Below, one piece after another: positions 16,874 through 26,735 of a stretch of DNA of 64,000 nt. Source of the stretch: Alphaproteobacteria bacterium (lineage in GTDB: Bacteria; Pseudomonadota; Alphaproteobacteria; Micropepsales; Micropepsaceae); NCBI GenBank assembly GCA_947467345.1, contig CANIHD010000001.1, positions 62,001 through 126,000 of the forward strand. Direction: 5' to 3'. A program made the position numbers and the translations under genes. Under the pieces are notes generated by a model, which had not been told where the DNA came from, searched no databases, and was given only the letters and a program-made list of their open reading frames with translations. Position 1 is the stretch's first letter. Each line of letters opens with the position of its first letter.

Positions 16874-17911
16874 ATGCGCGGAATCTATCGGTTCGCCGCT
16901 ATTGCCTGTGTCGTTACGGCCGGAATGGCCGCTGCAGGTTCCGCGAATGCGCAGGGCGAGGTCCCTTGCCGTAAGGGCATTTTGTGGCCCTTCTCGCGTG
17001 AGCCCGGCGACTGCCTGACCGACGTCGAAAAAAGAAACGGCCAAACCGGCGTTTACGGCAATGCGAACGCCGTCGTCGCGGCGCCGGCGCCGGCGCAACC
17101 GCAGCCGAACGACAGTTTGAGCCGTCTTTGGAGCAGTTTCGGAACGGCTCCCGCCGCCGCGCCGCAAGTGGCCGCCCCGGTTACAGCTCCCGTCGTGACG
17201 GTCGAAAATTGCTCCAAAGGGTTTTTGTGGCCGTTTTCGCGCGAGACCGGCGACTGCCTGACCGACACTGAAATCCGCAACGGACAGACCGGCGTTTATG
17301 GCAATCCAGCCACGGTGCCAGGCGCGCAAGTCGTCAATCTCGCCCCCGCCACTTCGAGTGGAGGCATGTTTGGCCTATTCGGGTCCAACCCCAATAGTAA
17401 TCGCGGCCTTTTGGAAGATGCTTACGCCCCGGTGGTGACAGCCGCGCCGCCGCCCGCGAACACCTTCCAAGCCAACGCGGCGCAGGTGAATGCCGCTCAG
17501 ATGAATTCGGGGCAATCAAATGCCGCCCCAGCGATGGTCGCATCTCTGCCGCCTGCCAATGCAGAGGCGGCTTGCAACAAAGGATTTTTCTGGCCCTTCG
17601 CGCGTGATCCCGGCGATTGCCTGACCGACACTGAAAAGAAAAACGGCCAGATTGGCGTCTATCGCGGGGCCGAAGCGAGTGCTGCAAATGTGGCGGCAAC
17701 GCAGGTTTCTCAACCGGTTCCCAATGCGCCGGCTCCTGCCGCGCCCGTCGTTACGGTTGCTCCCGCCGCACCGGCGGCAGCGCCAGCACCGGCCGGCGAA
17801 GCGGCCTGTACAAAGGGCTTTTTCTGGCCCTTTTCGAGGAGCCCGGGCGATTGCCTGACCGACACTGAAAAGAAAAACGGACAGACCGGCACCTATGGCG
17901 GTGGTCGCTAG
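16874..17911 (+). CDS. Secreted protein with four Cys/WPF/GDCLTD repeats
   Basis: I do not recognise the family. The 345-residue protein has a signal peptide (cleavage after SANAQ, about residue 27) and four copies of a ~31-residue unit at 32-62, 113-143, 234-264 and 312-342. Each unit reads C-x-KG-x-x-WPF-x-R-x-x-GDCLTD-x-E-x-x-NGQ-x-G-x-Y, with exactly two cysteines that probably form an intra-repeat disulfide. The linkers are long, Pro/Ala-rich and, at 200-222, Asn/Ala/Gln-rich, as in cell-wall-spanning proteins. No membrane helix follows the signal peptide. It sits upstream of a DUF3576 lipoprotein gene on the same strand. Start ATG 16874 is chosen for the signal peptide. Confidence 0.8.
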   Translation: MRGIYRFAAIACVVTAGMAAAGSANAQGEVPCRKGILWPFSREPGDCLTDVEKRNGQTGVYGNANAVVAAPAPAQPQPNDSLSRLWSSFGTAPAAAPQVAAPVTAPVVTVENCSKGFLWPFSRETGDCLTDTEIRNGQTGVYGNPATVPGAQVVNLAPATSSGGMFGLFGSNPNSNRGLLEDAYAPVVTAAPPPANTFQANAAQVNAAQMNSGQSNAAPAMVASLPPANAEAACNKGFFWPFARDPGDCLTDTEKKNGQIGVYRGAEASAANVAATQVSQPVPNAPAPAAPVVTVAPAAPAAAPAPAGEAACTKGFFWPFSRSPGDCLTDTEKKNGQTGTYGGGR

Positions 17912-18020
17912 CAGCGTTGCGCCAGCGCGGGGCGGTCAGTATAAGCGGCGCTGCACGCGGCAGACCGGGGGGCGCCGGTCCAACGCGGCACTCGTTTCGA
18001 ACAGCAATAAGGACCAGTCG

Positions 18021-18518
18021 ATGCGGATTCTGATTATCGCCGCGTGTGCGTGTTTACTTGCCGCCTGCAGCACCGATGGCACCGCCCCTGCCGCAACTGC
18101 CCCCGCCACGGCCACTATCGGCACGCCTTCCAGCAGCGGTTCATGGGATTGGCTTTTTGGCACCGGTGAAGAAACGGCAATTGATGCCGGCGGCCCGCAG
18201 CTTGGCGTTAACGCGTTTTTGTGGCGCGCCACGCTCGACACGCTGAATTTCATGCCGCTGTCTTCCGGCGATCCGGTCGGCGGCATCGTCATCACCGATT
18301 GGTACTCCGCGCCCGAGACCCCGAACGACCGCATGAAGGTCACCGCCTATATTCTCGATCGCCGCTTGCGCGCCGACGCGTTGAAGGTCGCGGTATTCCG
18401 TCAGGCCCGCACCGCCGATGGCTGGGTCGACGCGGCCGTGAATCCCAATACGCCGGTCCGGGTCGAGAACGCGATCCTTACCCGCGCCCGCGAACTTCAC
18501 CTCGCTTCGCTGCAGTAA
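18021..18518 (+). CDS. DUF3576 outer-membrane lipoprotein
   Basis: A 165-residue predicted lipoprotein of the alphaproteobacterial DUF3576 family. The lipobox is LLAAC with the modified cysteine near residue 17, followed by a low-complexity Ala/Thr/Pro linker. The conserved domain includes LGVNAFLWRATLDTLNFMPL, GGIVITDWYSAPETPNDR and AYILDRRLRADALKVAVFR. AAGGA precedes ATG 18021. The position directly before leuS-lptE-holA is a common arrangement, which suggests an envelope role near LPS assembly, though none has been established. Confidence 0.9.
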   Translation: MRILIIAACACLLAACSTDGTAPAATAPATATIGTPSSSGSWDWLFGTGEETAIDAGGPQLGVNAFLWRATLDTLNFMPLSSGDPVGGIVITDWYSAPETPNDRMKVTAYILDRRLRADALKVAVFRQARTADGWVDAAVNPNTPVRVENAILTRARELHLASLQ

Positions 18519-18712
18519 TCGCTCCGCCTATTGCGGCGAAGTTCGCCTCCGCCACATCTGCGCGAACGCGCGTCCGGATTTAAACGCGGGGCTTGAACTC
18601 GGGTTTGAACTTCTGGCGCGTCGATGCCATGAAGCTCTGGGCCATGAGGCTTTGGGGAATGGCGTGCCCGCCATTTCAAATACCAAGTCAGAACAATATC
18701 TAGGACACGCAT

Positions 18713-21271
18713 ATGGCGCGCTATAACGCCAAGGAATCGGAACGTATCTGGCAGTCCGTCTGGGACGGAAAACAATCGTTCCGGGCCGAGAACAATTCCA
18801 CCAAGCCCAAAGCCTATGTGCTCGAGATGTTTCCCTATCCGTCGGGGCGCATCCATATGGGCCATGTGCGCAATTACACCATGGGCGACGTCATCGCGCG
18901 CTTTCGCCGCGCGCAAGGACATAACGTCTTGCATCCGATGGGATGGGACGCGTTCGGCCTCCCGGCTGAAAACGCCGCCCGCGAAAAAGGCGTGCATCCG
19001 CGCGCCTGGACCTACGCCAATATCGCCGCGATGCGCGGGCAGCTCAAACAAATGGGGCTGGCGATCGATTGGTCGCGCGAATTCGCCACTTGCGACGAAG
19101 CCTATTACGCGCGCCAGCAAAAATTGTTTCTGGATTTTTTCCGTGTTGGCCTCGTCTACCGCGCCGAAGCCGACGTCAATTGGGATCCGGTCGACCACAC
19201 CGTGCTTGCCAATGAGCAGGTGATCGACGGCCGCGGCTGGCGTTCCGGCGCCATCGTCGAGCGGCGCAAGCTTTCGCAATGGTTCTTCAAGATCACATCC
19301 TTCGCCGACGACCTCATCGGCGCGTTGGACGGTCTCTCGCGCTGGCCGGAGAAAGTCCGGATCATGCAGAAGAACTGGATCGGCCGCTCCGAAGGCATGC
19401 GTTTTTCCTTCGCGCTGCGCGGCGCGCGCGAGCCCGCGATCGAAGTATTCTCGACGCGGGCAGATACGCTGTTCGGCGCCAGCTTCGTGGCGCTCTCGCC
19501 CGATCATCCGCTGGTGCAGAATCTCGCGGCGCGCGATCCCAAGCTTGCGGCCTTTGTCGCTGAATGCCGTCGCCTCGGCACCGCGGAAGAAGCCATCGAG
19601 ACCGCCGAGAAGCTCGGCTACGACACGGGCCTTCGCGCGGTCCATCCCTTCGACGACAGCTGGGAATTGCCGGTCTATGTCGCCAATTTTGTGCTGATGG
19701 GTTACGGCACCGGCGCTATATTCGGCTGCCCGGCGCATGACCAGCGCGATTTGGATTTCGCGCGCAAATATACATTGCCGGTATTGCCGGTGGTCGTTCC
19801 CGAGAGCGCAGATGCTTCCACGTTCGCGGTCGGCAACGAGGCCTATACAGGTCCCGGGCGTCTCGCCAATTCACGCTTTCTCGATGGAATGGATGTCGAA
19901 AGCGCCAAAGCCGAAATGGCGACGCGCATGGAAGGCAAGGGCACCGGCACGCGCACGGTGAATTATCGCCTGCGCGATTGGCTGGTCTCACGTCAACGCT
20001 ATTGGGGCTGCCCGATTCCGGTGGTGCATTGCGCTGCGTGTGGCATCGTTCCCGTGCCGGAAAAGGATTTGCCGGTCGTTCTGCCGGAGGATGTGCGCTT
20101 CGACGTACCCGGCAATCCGCTGGAGCTGCATCCCACTTGGAAGCAGATCAAATGCCCGTCGTGCAGCGCGGACGCGCGGCGCGAAACCGATACGTTCGAC
20201 ACGTTTGTCGATTCCTCCTGGTATTTCGCGCGTTTCGCCGACACGGAAGCGGAAGCGCCGGTGAACAAGGACGCTGCCGATTACTGGCTGCCCGTCGATC
20301 AATATATTGGCGGTGTCGAGCACGCGGTTCTGCATTTGCTGTACGCCCGGTTCTTCACCCGCGCGATGCACCGCGCCGGCCACGTGTCAGTGGACGAACC
20401 CTTCGCCGGCCTCTTCACGCAAGGCATGGTGTGTCACGAGACCTATAAGGACCAAGACGGCAATTGGGTTGAGCCCGCCGACATTGAGAAGCGCAGCGAT
20501 GGCGCCGTGCGCAAAGGCACAGGCGCACCCATCGCCGTCGGCCCTTCCGAGAAAATGTCGAAGTCGAAAAAGAATGTGGTGGCGCCGGAAGCCATCATCG
20601 ACACGTTCGGTGCCGACACGATCCGCTGGTTCATGCTTTCCGACACGCCGCCGGAACGCGACATCGAATGGACGCAGGAAGGCGCCGAAGGCTGCTGGCG
20701 TTTCGTGCAGCGCATTCATCGCCTGGTAGGCGAAGCGGCAAATCTGCCGCCGGTGGGAACACCCATCGGACAGATAGACGGCGCCGCATTGGAATTGCGC
20801 CGCGCCACCCACCGCGCCATCGATGCGGTGACCGACGATCTGGCGAATTTGCGGTTCAACCGCGCCGTCGCGCGCATCTATGAGTTGGCCAATGCCATCG
20901 GCACAGCTGGCGACACCGACGGTGCCGTGCGGCGCGAAGCGCTCGAAACCATCGTGCTGCTGTCGGCGCCGATGATGCCGCATTTGGCGGAAACCAATTG
21001 GCAGCGGCTCGGCCATTCTGTTCTGATTGTGGAATCGCCATGGCCGAAGGCCGATGCAATGCTGGTGCGCCGCGACACGATCAAAATCGGCGTGCAGGTC
21101 AACGGCAAATTGCGCGGCGAAATTGAAGTTGCTCCCGATGCGGAAAAGGCCCTTGTAGAGGGCATGGTCATGAACCTGGACTCTGTGCAGCGCGATCTTA
21201 GCGACAAGCAATTTGTGAAATTCGTCTACGTGCCGGGTCGTGTTGCCAACGTCGTCGCAAAGATTGCCTGA
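18713..21271 (+). CDS. leuS: Leucyl-tRNA synthetase
   Basis: Class Ia aminoacyl-tRNA synthetase that charges tRNA-Leu. The 852-residue length is normal. The HIGH-type motif is HMGH in [12 protein letters not shown] (about residue 47), the CP1 editing domain includes [15 protein letters not shown], and KMSKSKKN lies near 614. A zinc-like cysteine set appears in [10 protein letters not shown] and IKCPSCSA. The C-terminal domain ends in [20 protein letters not shown]. It is followed at 37 nt by lptE and holA, probably one transcript. Confidence 0.98.
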   Translation: MARYNAKESERIWQSVWDGKQSFRAENNSTKPKAYVLEMFPYPSGRIHMGHVRNYTMGDVIARFRRAQGHNVLHPMGWDAFGLPAENAAREKGVHPRAWTYANIAAMRGQLKQMGLAIDWSREFATCDEAYYARQQKLFLDFFRVGLVYRAEADVNWDPVDHTVLANEQVIDGRGWRSGAIVERRKLSQWFFKITSFADDLIGALDGLSRWPEKVRIMQKNWIGRSEGMRFSFALRGAREPAIEVFSTRADTLFGASFVALSPDHPLVQNLAARDPKLAAFVAECRRLGTAEEAIETAEKLGYDTGLRAVHPFDDSWELPVYVANFVLMGYGTGAIFGCPAHDQRDLDFARKYTLPVLPVVVPESADASTFAVGNEAYTGPGRLANSRFLDGMDVESAKAEMATRMEGKGTGTRTVNYRLRDWLVSRQRYWGCPIPVVHCAACGIVPVPEKDLPVVLPEDVRFDVPGNPLELHPTWKQIKCPSCSADARRETDTFDTFVDSSWYFARFADTEAEAPVNKDAADYWLPVDQYIGGVEHAVLHLLYARFFTRAMHRAGHVSVDEPFAGLFTQGMVCHETYKDQDGNWVEPADIEKRSDGAVRKGTGAPIAVGPSEKMSKSKKNVVAPEAIIDTFGADTIRWFMLSDTPPERDIEWTQEGAEGCWRFVQRIHRLVGEAANLPPVGTPIGQIDGAALELRRATHRAIDAVTDDLANLRFNRAVARIYELANAIGTAGDTDGAVRREALETIVLLSAPMMPHLAETNWQRLGHSVLIVESPWPKADAMLVRRDTIKIGVQVNGKLRGEIEVAPDAEKALVEGMVMNLDSVQRDLSDKQFVKFVYVPGRVANVVAKIA

Positions 21272-21308
21272 ACCCGAGCAGGGCTCGCTTCGAGAGGTGG
21301 GGCCGGGA

Positions 21309-21839
21309 ATGACAGTATTTTTTCGGACAGCTCTTGCGGTTGTCGCAATCGGAACATCGCTGTCGGCGTGCGGATTTCAGCCGCTTTACGGCACGGCCGG
21401 CGTAACCGCTGGCGCGCGCACGCCGGGCGCGCTCCTCCAATCCATCTATGTGGAACCCATTCCGGAACGCGTCGGCTACCGCCTGCGCAACAATCTTCTG
21501 GATCTGTTCAGCGCCAATGCGCGCGCTCAGAACGCGCCCTACAAACTGAAGCTGACTTTGCGCGAACGCAAAGATGCGGTGGCGTTGCAAACCAACGCCT
21601 CCATCACGCGCTACAATTACTCGCTGATCGCGCATTACGAATTGACGCCAGCCGGCGCATCCGCGCCGGTGCGCAGCGGTGAAGTCAGCGCGCTGTCGGC
21701 CTACAACGTTGCCACCTCGCCCTTCGCGACTGTTATCGCCGAGCGCGACGCCAGCGACCGCGCCGCCAACGACATTGCCGAGCGCATTCGCACCGAGCTT
21801 GCGGTCTATTTCCGCGAAGCCAATGGCGGAATCCAATGA
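21309..21839 (+). CDS. lptE: LPS assembly lipoprotein LptE
   Basis: Outer-membrane lipoprotein that plugs the LptD barrel and helps place lipopolysaccharide on the cell surface. From ATG 21309 the protein has 176 residues. A signal peptide ends in the lipobox LSAC, and the next residues GFQPLYG are the LptE signature. The start is chosen for the signal peptide; an in-frame ATG 69 nt upstream lies inside leuS. Its TGA overlaps the holA ATG (ATGA). Confidence 0.93.
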   Translation: MTVFFRTALAVVAIGTSLSACGFQPLYGTAGVTAGARTPGALLQSIYVEPIPERVGYRLRNNLLDLFSANARAQNAPYKLKLTLRERKDAVALQTNASITRYNYSLIAHYELTPAGASAPVRSGEVSALSAYNVATSPFATVIAERDASDRAANDIAERIRTELAVYFREANGGIQ

Positions 21840-22855
21840 TTGTGAAGCCGCAGGATGCGGAGCGCTTTGCGCAGCGGCCGCCGTCGCACATCGCGGCCGC
21901 GCTGGTCTTCGGTCCGGACCAGGGCCTTGTGCGCGAGCGCGCCGAGGCTTTGGCAAAATCCATCGTGCCAGACCTCAACGACCCGTTTCGTGTCGCCGAA
22001 TTGGACGAGAGCACGCTTGGCGCCGACCCTGCGCGCCTGTGGGATGAAGCCGCCGCCATTTCGATGCTGGGGGGACGACGCGTCGTGCGCGTGCGCAATG
22101 CCGGCAATGGCGCCGCCAAATTATTCGAACGCTTTCTCGATGCGCCGACCGGCGATGCGCTGATCGTCGTCGAAGGCGGCGATCTGGCGAAGGGCTCGTC
22201 GCTGCGCCGCATTTTCGAAGAGGCGGAGAACGCCGCCGCGATGGCGTGTTACGGCGATTCGGCGCGCGATCTCGGCGACGTCGTGCGCAACGCGTTGAAG
22301 GCGGACGGACTTTCAATTGAGCCCGATGCGCTGGGTATGGCGGTGTCGCGGCTGGGATCGGACCGCGGCATCACCCGCCGTGAATTGGAAAAGCTGGCGC
22401 TCTACGCCACCGGCGACAAGACGGTAACGACCGCACATGTGCTGGCCGTGATGGGCAACGAATCCGAGCTTCGGATGGACGAAGCCTGTGACTCGGTCGG
22501 CGAAGGCGATTTCGTGCGGCTGGACCAAGCCCTATCGCGGCTGTGGGAGGCGGGCATGTCGCCGGTCGCGGTGTTGCGCTTAACACTCGGCCATTTCCAG
22601 CGCCTGCTACAGGTGCGCGGTGAAGCCGATTCCGGGGGCGATGTGGGGTCTGCCGTCCGCAAATTGCGCCCGCCGGTGCATTTCTCTCGCGCCCGCTCGT
22701 TTGAGGCGCAAGCGTCGCGCTGGGCCCGGTCGAAACTGGAAGAAGCGCTGACGCTGATCTACGAGGCGGAGGTTCTGACCAAGACCACGGCCGTTCCGGC
22801 CGAAGCGGCAGCGGGGCGCGCTTTGCTCTCGGTTGCCGCTCTGGCGCGCCGATAG
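21836..22855 (+). CDS. holA: DNA polymerase III subunit delta
   Basis: Clamp-loader subunit that opens the β-sliding clamp. The 339-residue protein shows the family's N-terminal [16 protein letters not shown], the segment [15 protein letters not shown], and the helical middle [20 protein letters not shown] before the C-terminal collar domain. Walker A is absent, as expected for delta. It is coupled to lptE by a 4-nt overlap, a conserved alphaproteobacterial order. Confidence 0.95.
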   Translation: MIVKPQDAERFAQRPPSHIAAALVFGPDQGLVRERAEALAKSIVPDLNDPFRVAELDESTLGADPARLWDEAAAISMLGGRRVVRVRNAGNGAAKLFERFLDAPTGDALIVVEGGDLAKGSSLRRIFEEAENAAAMACYGDSARDLGDVVRNALKADGLSIEPDALGMAVSRLGSDRGITRRELEKLALYATGDKTVTTAHVLAVMGNESELRMDEACDSVGEGDFVRLDQALSRLWEAGMSPVAVLRLTLGHFQRLLQVRGEADSGGDVGSAVRKLRPPVHFSRARSFEAQASRWARSKLEEALTLIYEAEVLTKTTAVPAEAAAGRALLSVAALARR

Positions 22856-22878
22856 ATGAGGCTATAAGGCTCTCGCCC

Positions 22879-23637
22879 GTGCTCAAGATCCGCATCATTC
22901 CCTGCCTCGATGTCAAAGACGGCCGCGTCGTCAAAGGCGTGAACTTTGTCGGCTTGCGCGATGCCGGCGATCCCGTGGAGCAGGCGATCATCTATGACGC
23001 GGCCGGCGCCGATGAACTGTGTTTCCTCGACATAACGGCAAGCCACGAGAAGCGCCCCATTCTGCTCGACGTCGTGCGCCGCACCGCGGAAGCCTGCTTC
23101 ATGCCGCTGACCGTCGGTGGCGGTGTACGCACTATCGACGACATTCGCGCTTTGCTGCTGGCAGGCGCCGACAAAGTGTCGATCAACACCGAAGCCGTGA
23201 AGCGGCCGGACTTCGTGCGCGAAGGCGCCGAGAAATTCGGCAGTCAATGCATTGTCGTTGCCATCGACGCCAAACAAGTCTCTCCGGGCCGCTTCGAAGT
23301 GTTCACCCATGGCGGACGCAATGCCACCGGCATTGACGCGGTTGAGCATGCGAAGCGTCTGTGCGAATTCGGCGCCGGTGAAATTCTTCTCACCTCGATG
23401 GACCGCGACGGCACGCGTAAGGGCTATGACCTTCCGCTGACGCGCGCCATTGCCGATGCCGTTCCAGTGCCGGTGATTGCCAGCGGCGGCGTCGGCACGC
23501 TCGACGATCTCGTCACCGGCGTGCGCGAAGGCCACGCCAGCGCTGTGCTGGCGGCGTCTATATTCCATTTCGGCGAAGCGACTATTGCCGACGCAAAGCA
23601 TCGCCTGGCCGACGCTGGCATTCCCGTTCGATTGTGA
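22879..23637 (+). CDS. hisF: Imidazole glycerol phosphate synthase cyclase subunit HisF
   Basis: Histidine biosynthesis: with HisH it converts PRFAR and glutamine-derived ammonia to IGP and AICAR. A complete 252-residue (βα)8 barrel. Catalytic acids are D11 in [10 protein letters not shown] and the Asp in CIVVAIDAK (about residue 130). The phosphate loops [11 protein letters not shown] and [11 protein letters not shown] are present. It starts at GTG. It is unusual in standing 24 nt after holA without hisH, hisA or hisB nearby, so the his genes must be split in this genome. Confidence 0.96.
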   Translation: MLKIRIIPCLDVKDGRVVKGVNFVGLRDAGDPVEQAIIYDAAGADELCFLDITASHEKRPILLDVVRRTAEACFMPLTVGGGVRTIDDIRALLLAGADKVSINTEAVKRPDFVREGAEKFGSQCIVVAIDAKQVSPGRFEVFTHGGRNATGIDAVEHAKRLCEFGAGEILLTSMDRDGTRKGYDLPLTRAIADAVPVPVIASGGVGTLDDLVTGVREGHASAVLAASIFHFGEATIADAKHRLADAGIPVRL

Positions 23638-23648
23638 AGAGACGCGCC

Positions 23649-24383
23649 TTAGCGCGCGGCGGTCAGCCCGGTAATCCCGTGCGACAATGCACCTGCATAG
23701 GAGCGCGGTCCCGCGCTGGCAATCACAGGCGTAACTTTTTCCGACGCCGTGCTGCCGAGAAATTCGATACCGATGCCTTCACCGTGATGGCGCACGATTC
23801 GCCCTGCGCGATTGCCGATGAGAATATGTTCGCCGATCGGCGGACGCGCATCGGAGCGTACCGAAACGCCGGTAAGCGAGAGATCCAACACTTCGCAGCG
23901 AATCTGATCGCCGGTGAACCGCGTGAAATGCGTGAAGCTTCCCGACGCCGCTTCAACGCGGTCATGGCGGCGCATATCGCCTTCACTGAGGAGATGGCGA
24001 TTGGTTTCGAGAATGAGCTGATCGGCAAGCTTCTCGCGCTTTTGCGTCGAGCATGTGAACGTCATGACGAAACCGGCGGATTTGACGCGCACCACCGGGC
24101 CTTCAAAGCGGCCGAACCCACCTAGATAGATGACGCAGCGCCCTTGCGGCTCGCGTTTGAGTTCGCAGATCAACGATGCATCGCCCGGTGAAATATCTTC
24201 GACCGTGCAGATTGCTTCTTCTTGCGTCGCAGGAACGTAAAGACGGCCGGTGGCAGATATCGTCACGCGCCGGAAACGCCGCCGCTCTTGCGCTGCGCGC
24301 GCAATCACATCTTCCGGCGGCGGTTTGACGATGTCGGTCTGCGAGTCCATGGACGCCGGGTTGTCCTGCATCTGGTTTTTCAT
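23649..24383 (-). CDS. Tandem PilZ domain protein
   Basis: Cytoplasmic protein of 244 residues with two PilZ-like β-barrels. The first follows RRRFRR (about residue 37), with VEDISPGDASL. The second follows RRHDRVE (about 140), with LDLSLTGVSVRS. Both keep the RxxxR and [D/N]xSxxG elements that contact cyclic di-GMP in canonical PilZ domains; in the first the second motif is ISPGDA, a weaker match. A c-di-GMP receptor role is likely but not proven. ATG 24383 gives a domain-proximal start. It converges with hisF and has no evident operon partner. Confidence 0.82.
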   Translation of the reverse strand: MKNQMQDNPASMDSQTDIVKPPPEDVIARAAQERRRFRRVTISATGRLYVPATQEEAICTVEDISPGDASLICELKREPQGRCVIYLGGFGRFEGPVVRVKSAGFVMTFTCSTQKREKLADQLILETNRHLLSEGDMRRHDRVEAASGSFTHFTRFTGDQIRCEVLDLSLTGVSVRSDARPPIGEHILIGNRAGRIVRHHGEGIGIEFLGSTASEKVTPVIASAGPRSYAGALSHGITGLTAAR

Positions 24384-24536
24384 TGGGAAATCTAGCCGTC
24401 TACTGCTCAACAAAACGTTTAAGCGGCCCGGAAATATTGTGTTCCGCGTTAGCCATGACGATATTTTCGCGAGGTGGCGCTGCGGTCCGGCCCGGCATAA
24501 GATAGCGATGAAAAACCATTGGAGGCGCCGCATTCC

Positions 24537-24923
24537 ATGCGCAATTCCATTTTTATCCGTTCTCGTCTCGCGCGCCTTGCCCTGGGTGTATCCTTAGGCT
24601 TGGCGTGGCCTATGGTTTCCGAGGCACAAACGCCGGCCGCTACAAGTTCGGTCACCGGGCAAGTAAATTCGCCGCCGCGCACCTTCGACGTGCGCAATCA
24701 GGATTTTTCCTATTGGTGCCAGGAAACGCAGCGTTATCCGCGCGAACGTTGCGATGCGCGGCGGCGTGACGATCTCGACGCCTTCGATAGTTTTCGACTG
24801 ACCGTCGAGCGCTACGAAGTGGAGTTCATGCGCAAGCAAGAGCGCGACCGCGCTGCCATTGAGCGCATGAACCGCGATCCAACGGCGACCGAACGCACCC
24901 TTCAGGATGCGCCGGCGCGCTAA
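24537..24923 (+). CDS. Small exported protein of unknown function
   Basis: A 128-residue protein with a Sec signal peptide (RLARLALGVSLGLAWPMVSEAQ, cut after about residue 31 in my reading). The mature part is charged, with a CQETQRYPRERC segment (two cysteines 10 apart that could pair) and a helical, Arg/Glu-rich C-terminal half. No family recognised. GGAGG lies 11 nt before ATG 24537, a long spacing. Confidence 0.6.
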   Translation: MRNSIFIRSRLARLALGVSLGLAWPMVSEAQTPAATSSVTGQVNSPPRTFDVRNQDFSYWCQETQRYPRERCDARRRDDLDAFDSFRLTVERYEVEFMRKQERDRAAIERMNRDPTATERTLQDAPAR

Positions 24924-24931
24924 TCTTCTCG

Positions 24932-25663
24932 TTAACGGATCTTTACCGGCGTTAATCGCGAACGCGGCAACGGCGTGCTGAGCAAGGAATAGAGCCGGCT
25001 TAGCGCACGATGCGCATCCGCGGTCAGCGGGTCGGATATTTCCGCCGCAATATTTTGCGACACGACGAGGCGCAAATGCGGCGCGCGCGGATGAGACGTT
25101 CCCTCTTCGCGGGGACGCAGGCGTGGCGGGGGCGGCGGCGGCGATGCATCGTCGCTGATGTTCTCGGATGCGCCTTCGCGCACCAAGGACGCCGAGACCA
25201 ACCGTTCGAAGGTGAGGGCACGTCCGAGAATTGGCCCGACATCCGACAACAATTGGGCCACGGCAATAAAGCGCTCGGGCTCCTCGCTGCCGAAACTGAT
25301 GGGCATCAGCACGGTTTCAATTTCTACCATGCGGCAATCGTCAGTGGCTCCGACCGACGTCACGCAAAGGGGCGTGCGCGTCTTGAGCGATTGACGCAGG
25401 AGCACGGAGAGGCGCTCACCGCTATCGGCATCCCAATGCGCCAGAAAATCGAGCCCGCGCAATTCCATGCCGAATCGTTCGCACAAAGTCGTGCCGGCCA
25501 GGCGGTAGACGAATTTGCCATCACGGCTGGCGTCGAGAAGAAAAACGAAGGGAAGCAGGCGTTTTAGGGCGCGGGGATCGATATCGGCCTGGTCCGGAAC
25601 GGCACGGCCGCGGCGAAGGCGGCTCCAATATCCGATAGCGAAATGACTGTTGCGATGTTTCAT
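24932..25663 (-). CDS. PAS_5 domain protein
   Basis: A 243-residue cytoplasmic protein of the PAS_5 (DUF1488-like sensory PAS, PF07310) type common in alphaproteobacteria. Recognisable segments are WSRLRRGRAVPDQADIDPRAL, PFVFLLDASRDGKFVYRLAG and RFGMELRG near the N-terminus, then VEIETVLMPIS. A proline tract (PPPPPP) and a variable C-terminal region follow. Such proteins usually lack an output domain and their ligand is unknown. It converges with the small exported protein gene. Confidence 0.78.
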   Translation of the reverse strand: MKHRNSHFAIGYWSRLRRGRAVPDQADIDPRALKRLLPFVFLLDASRDGKFVYRLAGTTLCERFGMELRGLDFLAHWDADSGERLSVLLRQSLKTRTPLCVTSVGATDDCRMVEIETVLMPISFGSEEPERFIAVAQLLSDVGPILGRALTFERLVSASLVREGASENISDDASPPPPPPRLRPREEGTSHPRAPHLRLVVSQNIAAEISDPLTADAHRALSRLYSLLSTPLPRSRLTPVKIR

Positions 25664-25801
25664 TGACCCACACCCGTACCGGTTGTTCCACCTTGAACCA
25701 TTGCGGCCGGTTTTTAGGGGCCGCGACGGAACAAGAGCGAAAGCCGTGCCAAGCAGGGGGCAGAGCGCGGGTGTGGACGTGACGTCAGATGGGAAGCTGG
25801 A

Positions 25802-26506
25802 TCAGCCCCAGGGACCGAGGCGGCGCCGGCCGAACAGGGGGTATTGCGAAAAAAACGGGATCAGAATGGCGCCGGCGATAAACCCGCCAATATGCGCCCA
25901 CCAAGCCACCCCGGGCTCGCCCGGATTGGCCATGGCCGCCGACATCAGCTGGAGGACAAACCAGAAGCCGACCACGAAAATGGCTGAGATTTTCATCGGG
26001 TAGAGCAGAACCCCAAGCGGCACAACTACGGTGACGCGAGCCCGGGGAAAAACGAGGACATAGGCGGCAAGAACGCCGGAAATCGCGCCCGAAGCGCCGA
26101 TCACCGGGATGGTCGAGGAGGGATCCATCAACCCCTCGGCCGCCGTGGCAGCGATGCCCACCAGCAAATAGAACACGAAATAACGCCCATGCCCCATGGC
26201 GTCTTCGACATTGTTTCCGAAGATCCAGAGGTAAAGCATGTTGCCGCCGAGATGCAGCAAGCCGCCATGCATGAACATTGAAGTAATCAGCGTCAGCCAG
26301 GCCCAATCGGGGAAGGGGAACGCGGTTGAATCGCCGCTGCTGCCGAAAACACTGACCGGGACAAAAGCGAACGCTCCCAGGGCCGCGTCGTGCTGGTCCT
26401 CGGTGAGGCTGATCTGCACCAAATAGACCAGCACGCAACTGGCGACCACAACCCAGTTCACGATCGGCCGGCGCCTAGTGGGATTGTCGTCCGAAATCGG
26501 GATCAT
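25802..26506 (-). CDS. Rhomboid family intramembrane serine protease
   Basis: A six-helix inner-membrane protease of 234 residues. The catalytic serine is in IGASGAISGVLAAY (GASG), and the partner histidine in WWAHIGGFIAGAIL. The L1 loop HGGLLHLGGNMLYLWIFGNNVED has the WR-like and HxxxN elements typical of the family. It is transcribed away from the NK-repeat gene. A second rhomboid-like gene lies at 34813. Confidence 0.9.
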   Translation of the reverse strand: MIPISDDNPTRRRPIVNWVVVASCVLVYLVQISLTEDQHDAALGAFAFVPVSVFGSSGDSTAFPFPDWAWLTLITSMFMHGGLLHLGGNMLYLWIFGNNVEDAMGHGRYFVFYLLVGIAATAAEGLMDPSSTIPVIGASGAISGVLAAYVLVFPRARVTVVVPLGVLLYPMKISAIFVVGFWFVLQLMSAAMANPGEPGVAWWAHIGGFIAGAILIPFFSQYPLFGRRRLGPWG

Positions 26507-26735
26507 CGCTGCCGTCGCACGGTGGCCGGGGCACGCCGCCCTGCCGAGACTGTTCCGTTATGGCACATGATTCTGAAACCCGGGGGTGAAGAGCGGGCAC
26601 AGAGGGCCCTTCGATGTGGCACGGAACATGAAACTGAAGCGCTGGGACCAAAGCCTTTGTCAAGGCGACCGGATGACGACATGCGGCCGATTCGACCGAG
26701 GTAATTTATTCGATCTTTCGCCACGGGACCTCTTC

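Noticed and set aside
18497-19738. A 413-codon open frame antisense to leuS
   Set aside because: leuS is certain here and the antisense product has no recognisable motif or signal.
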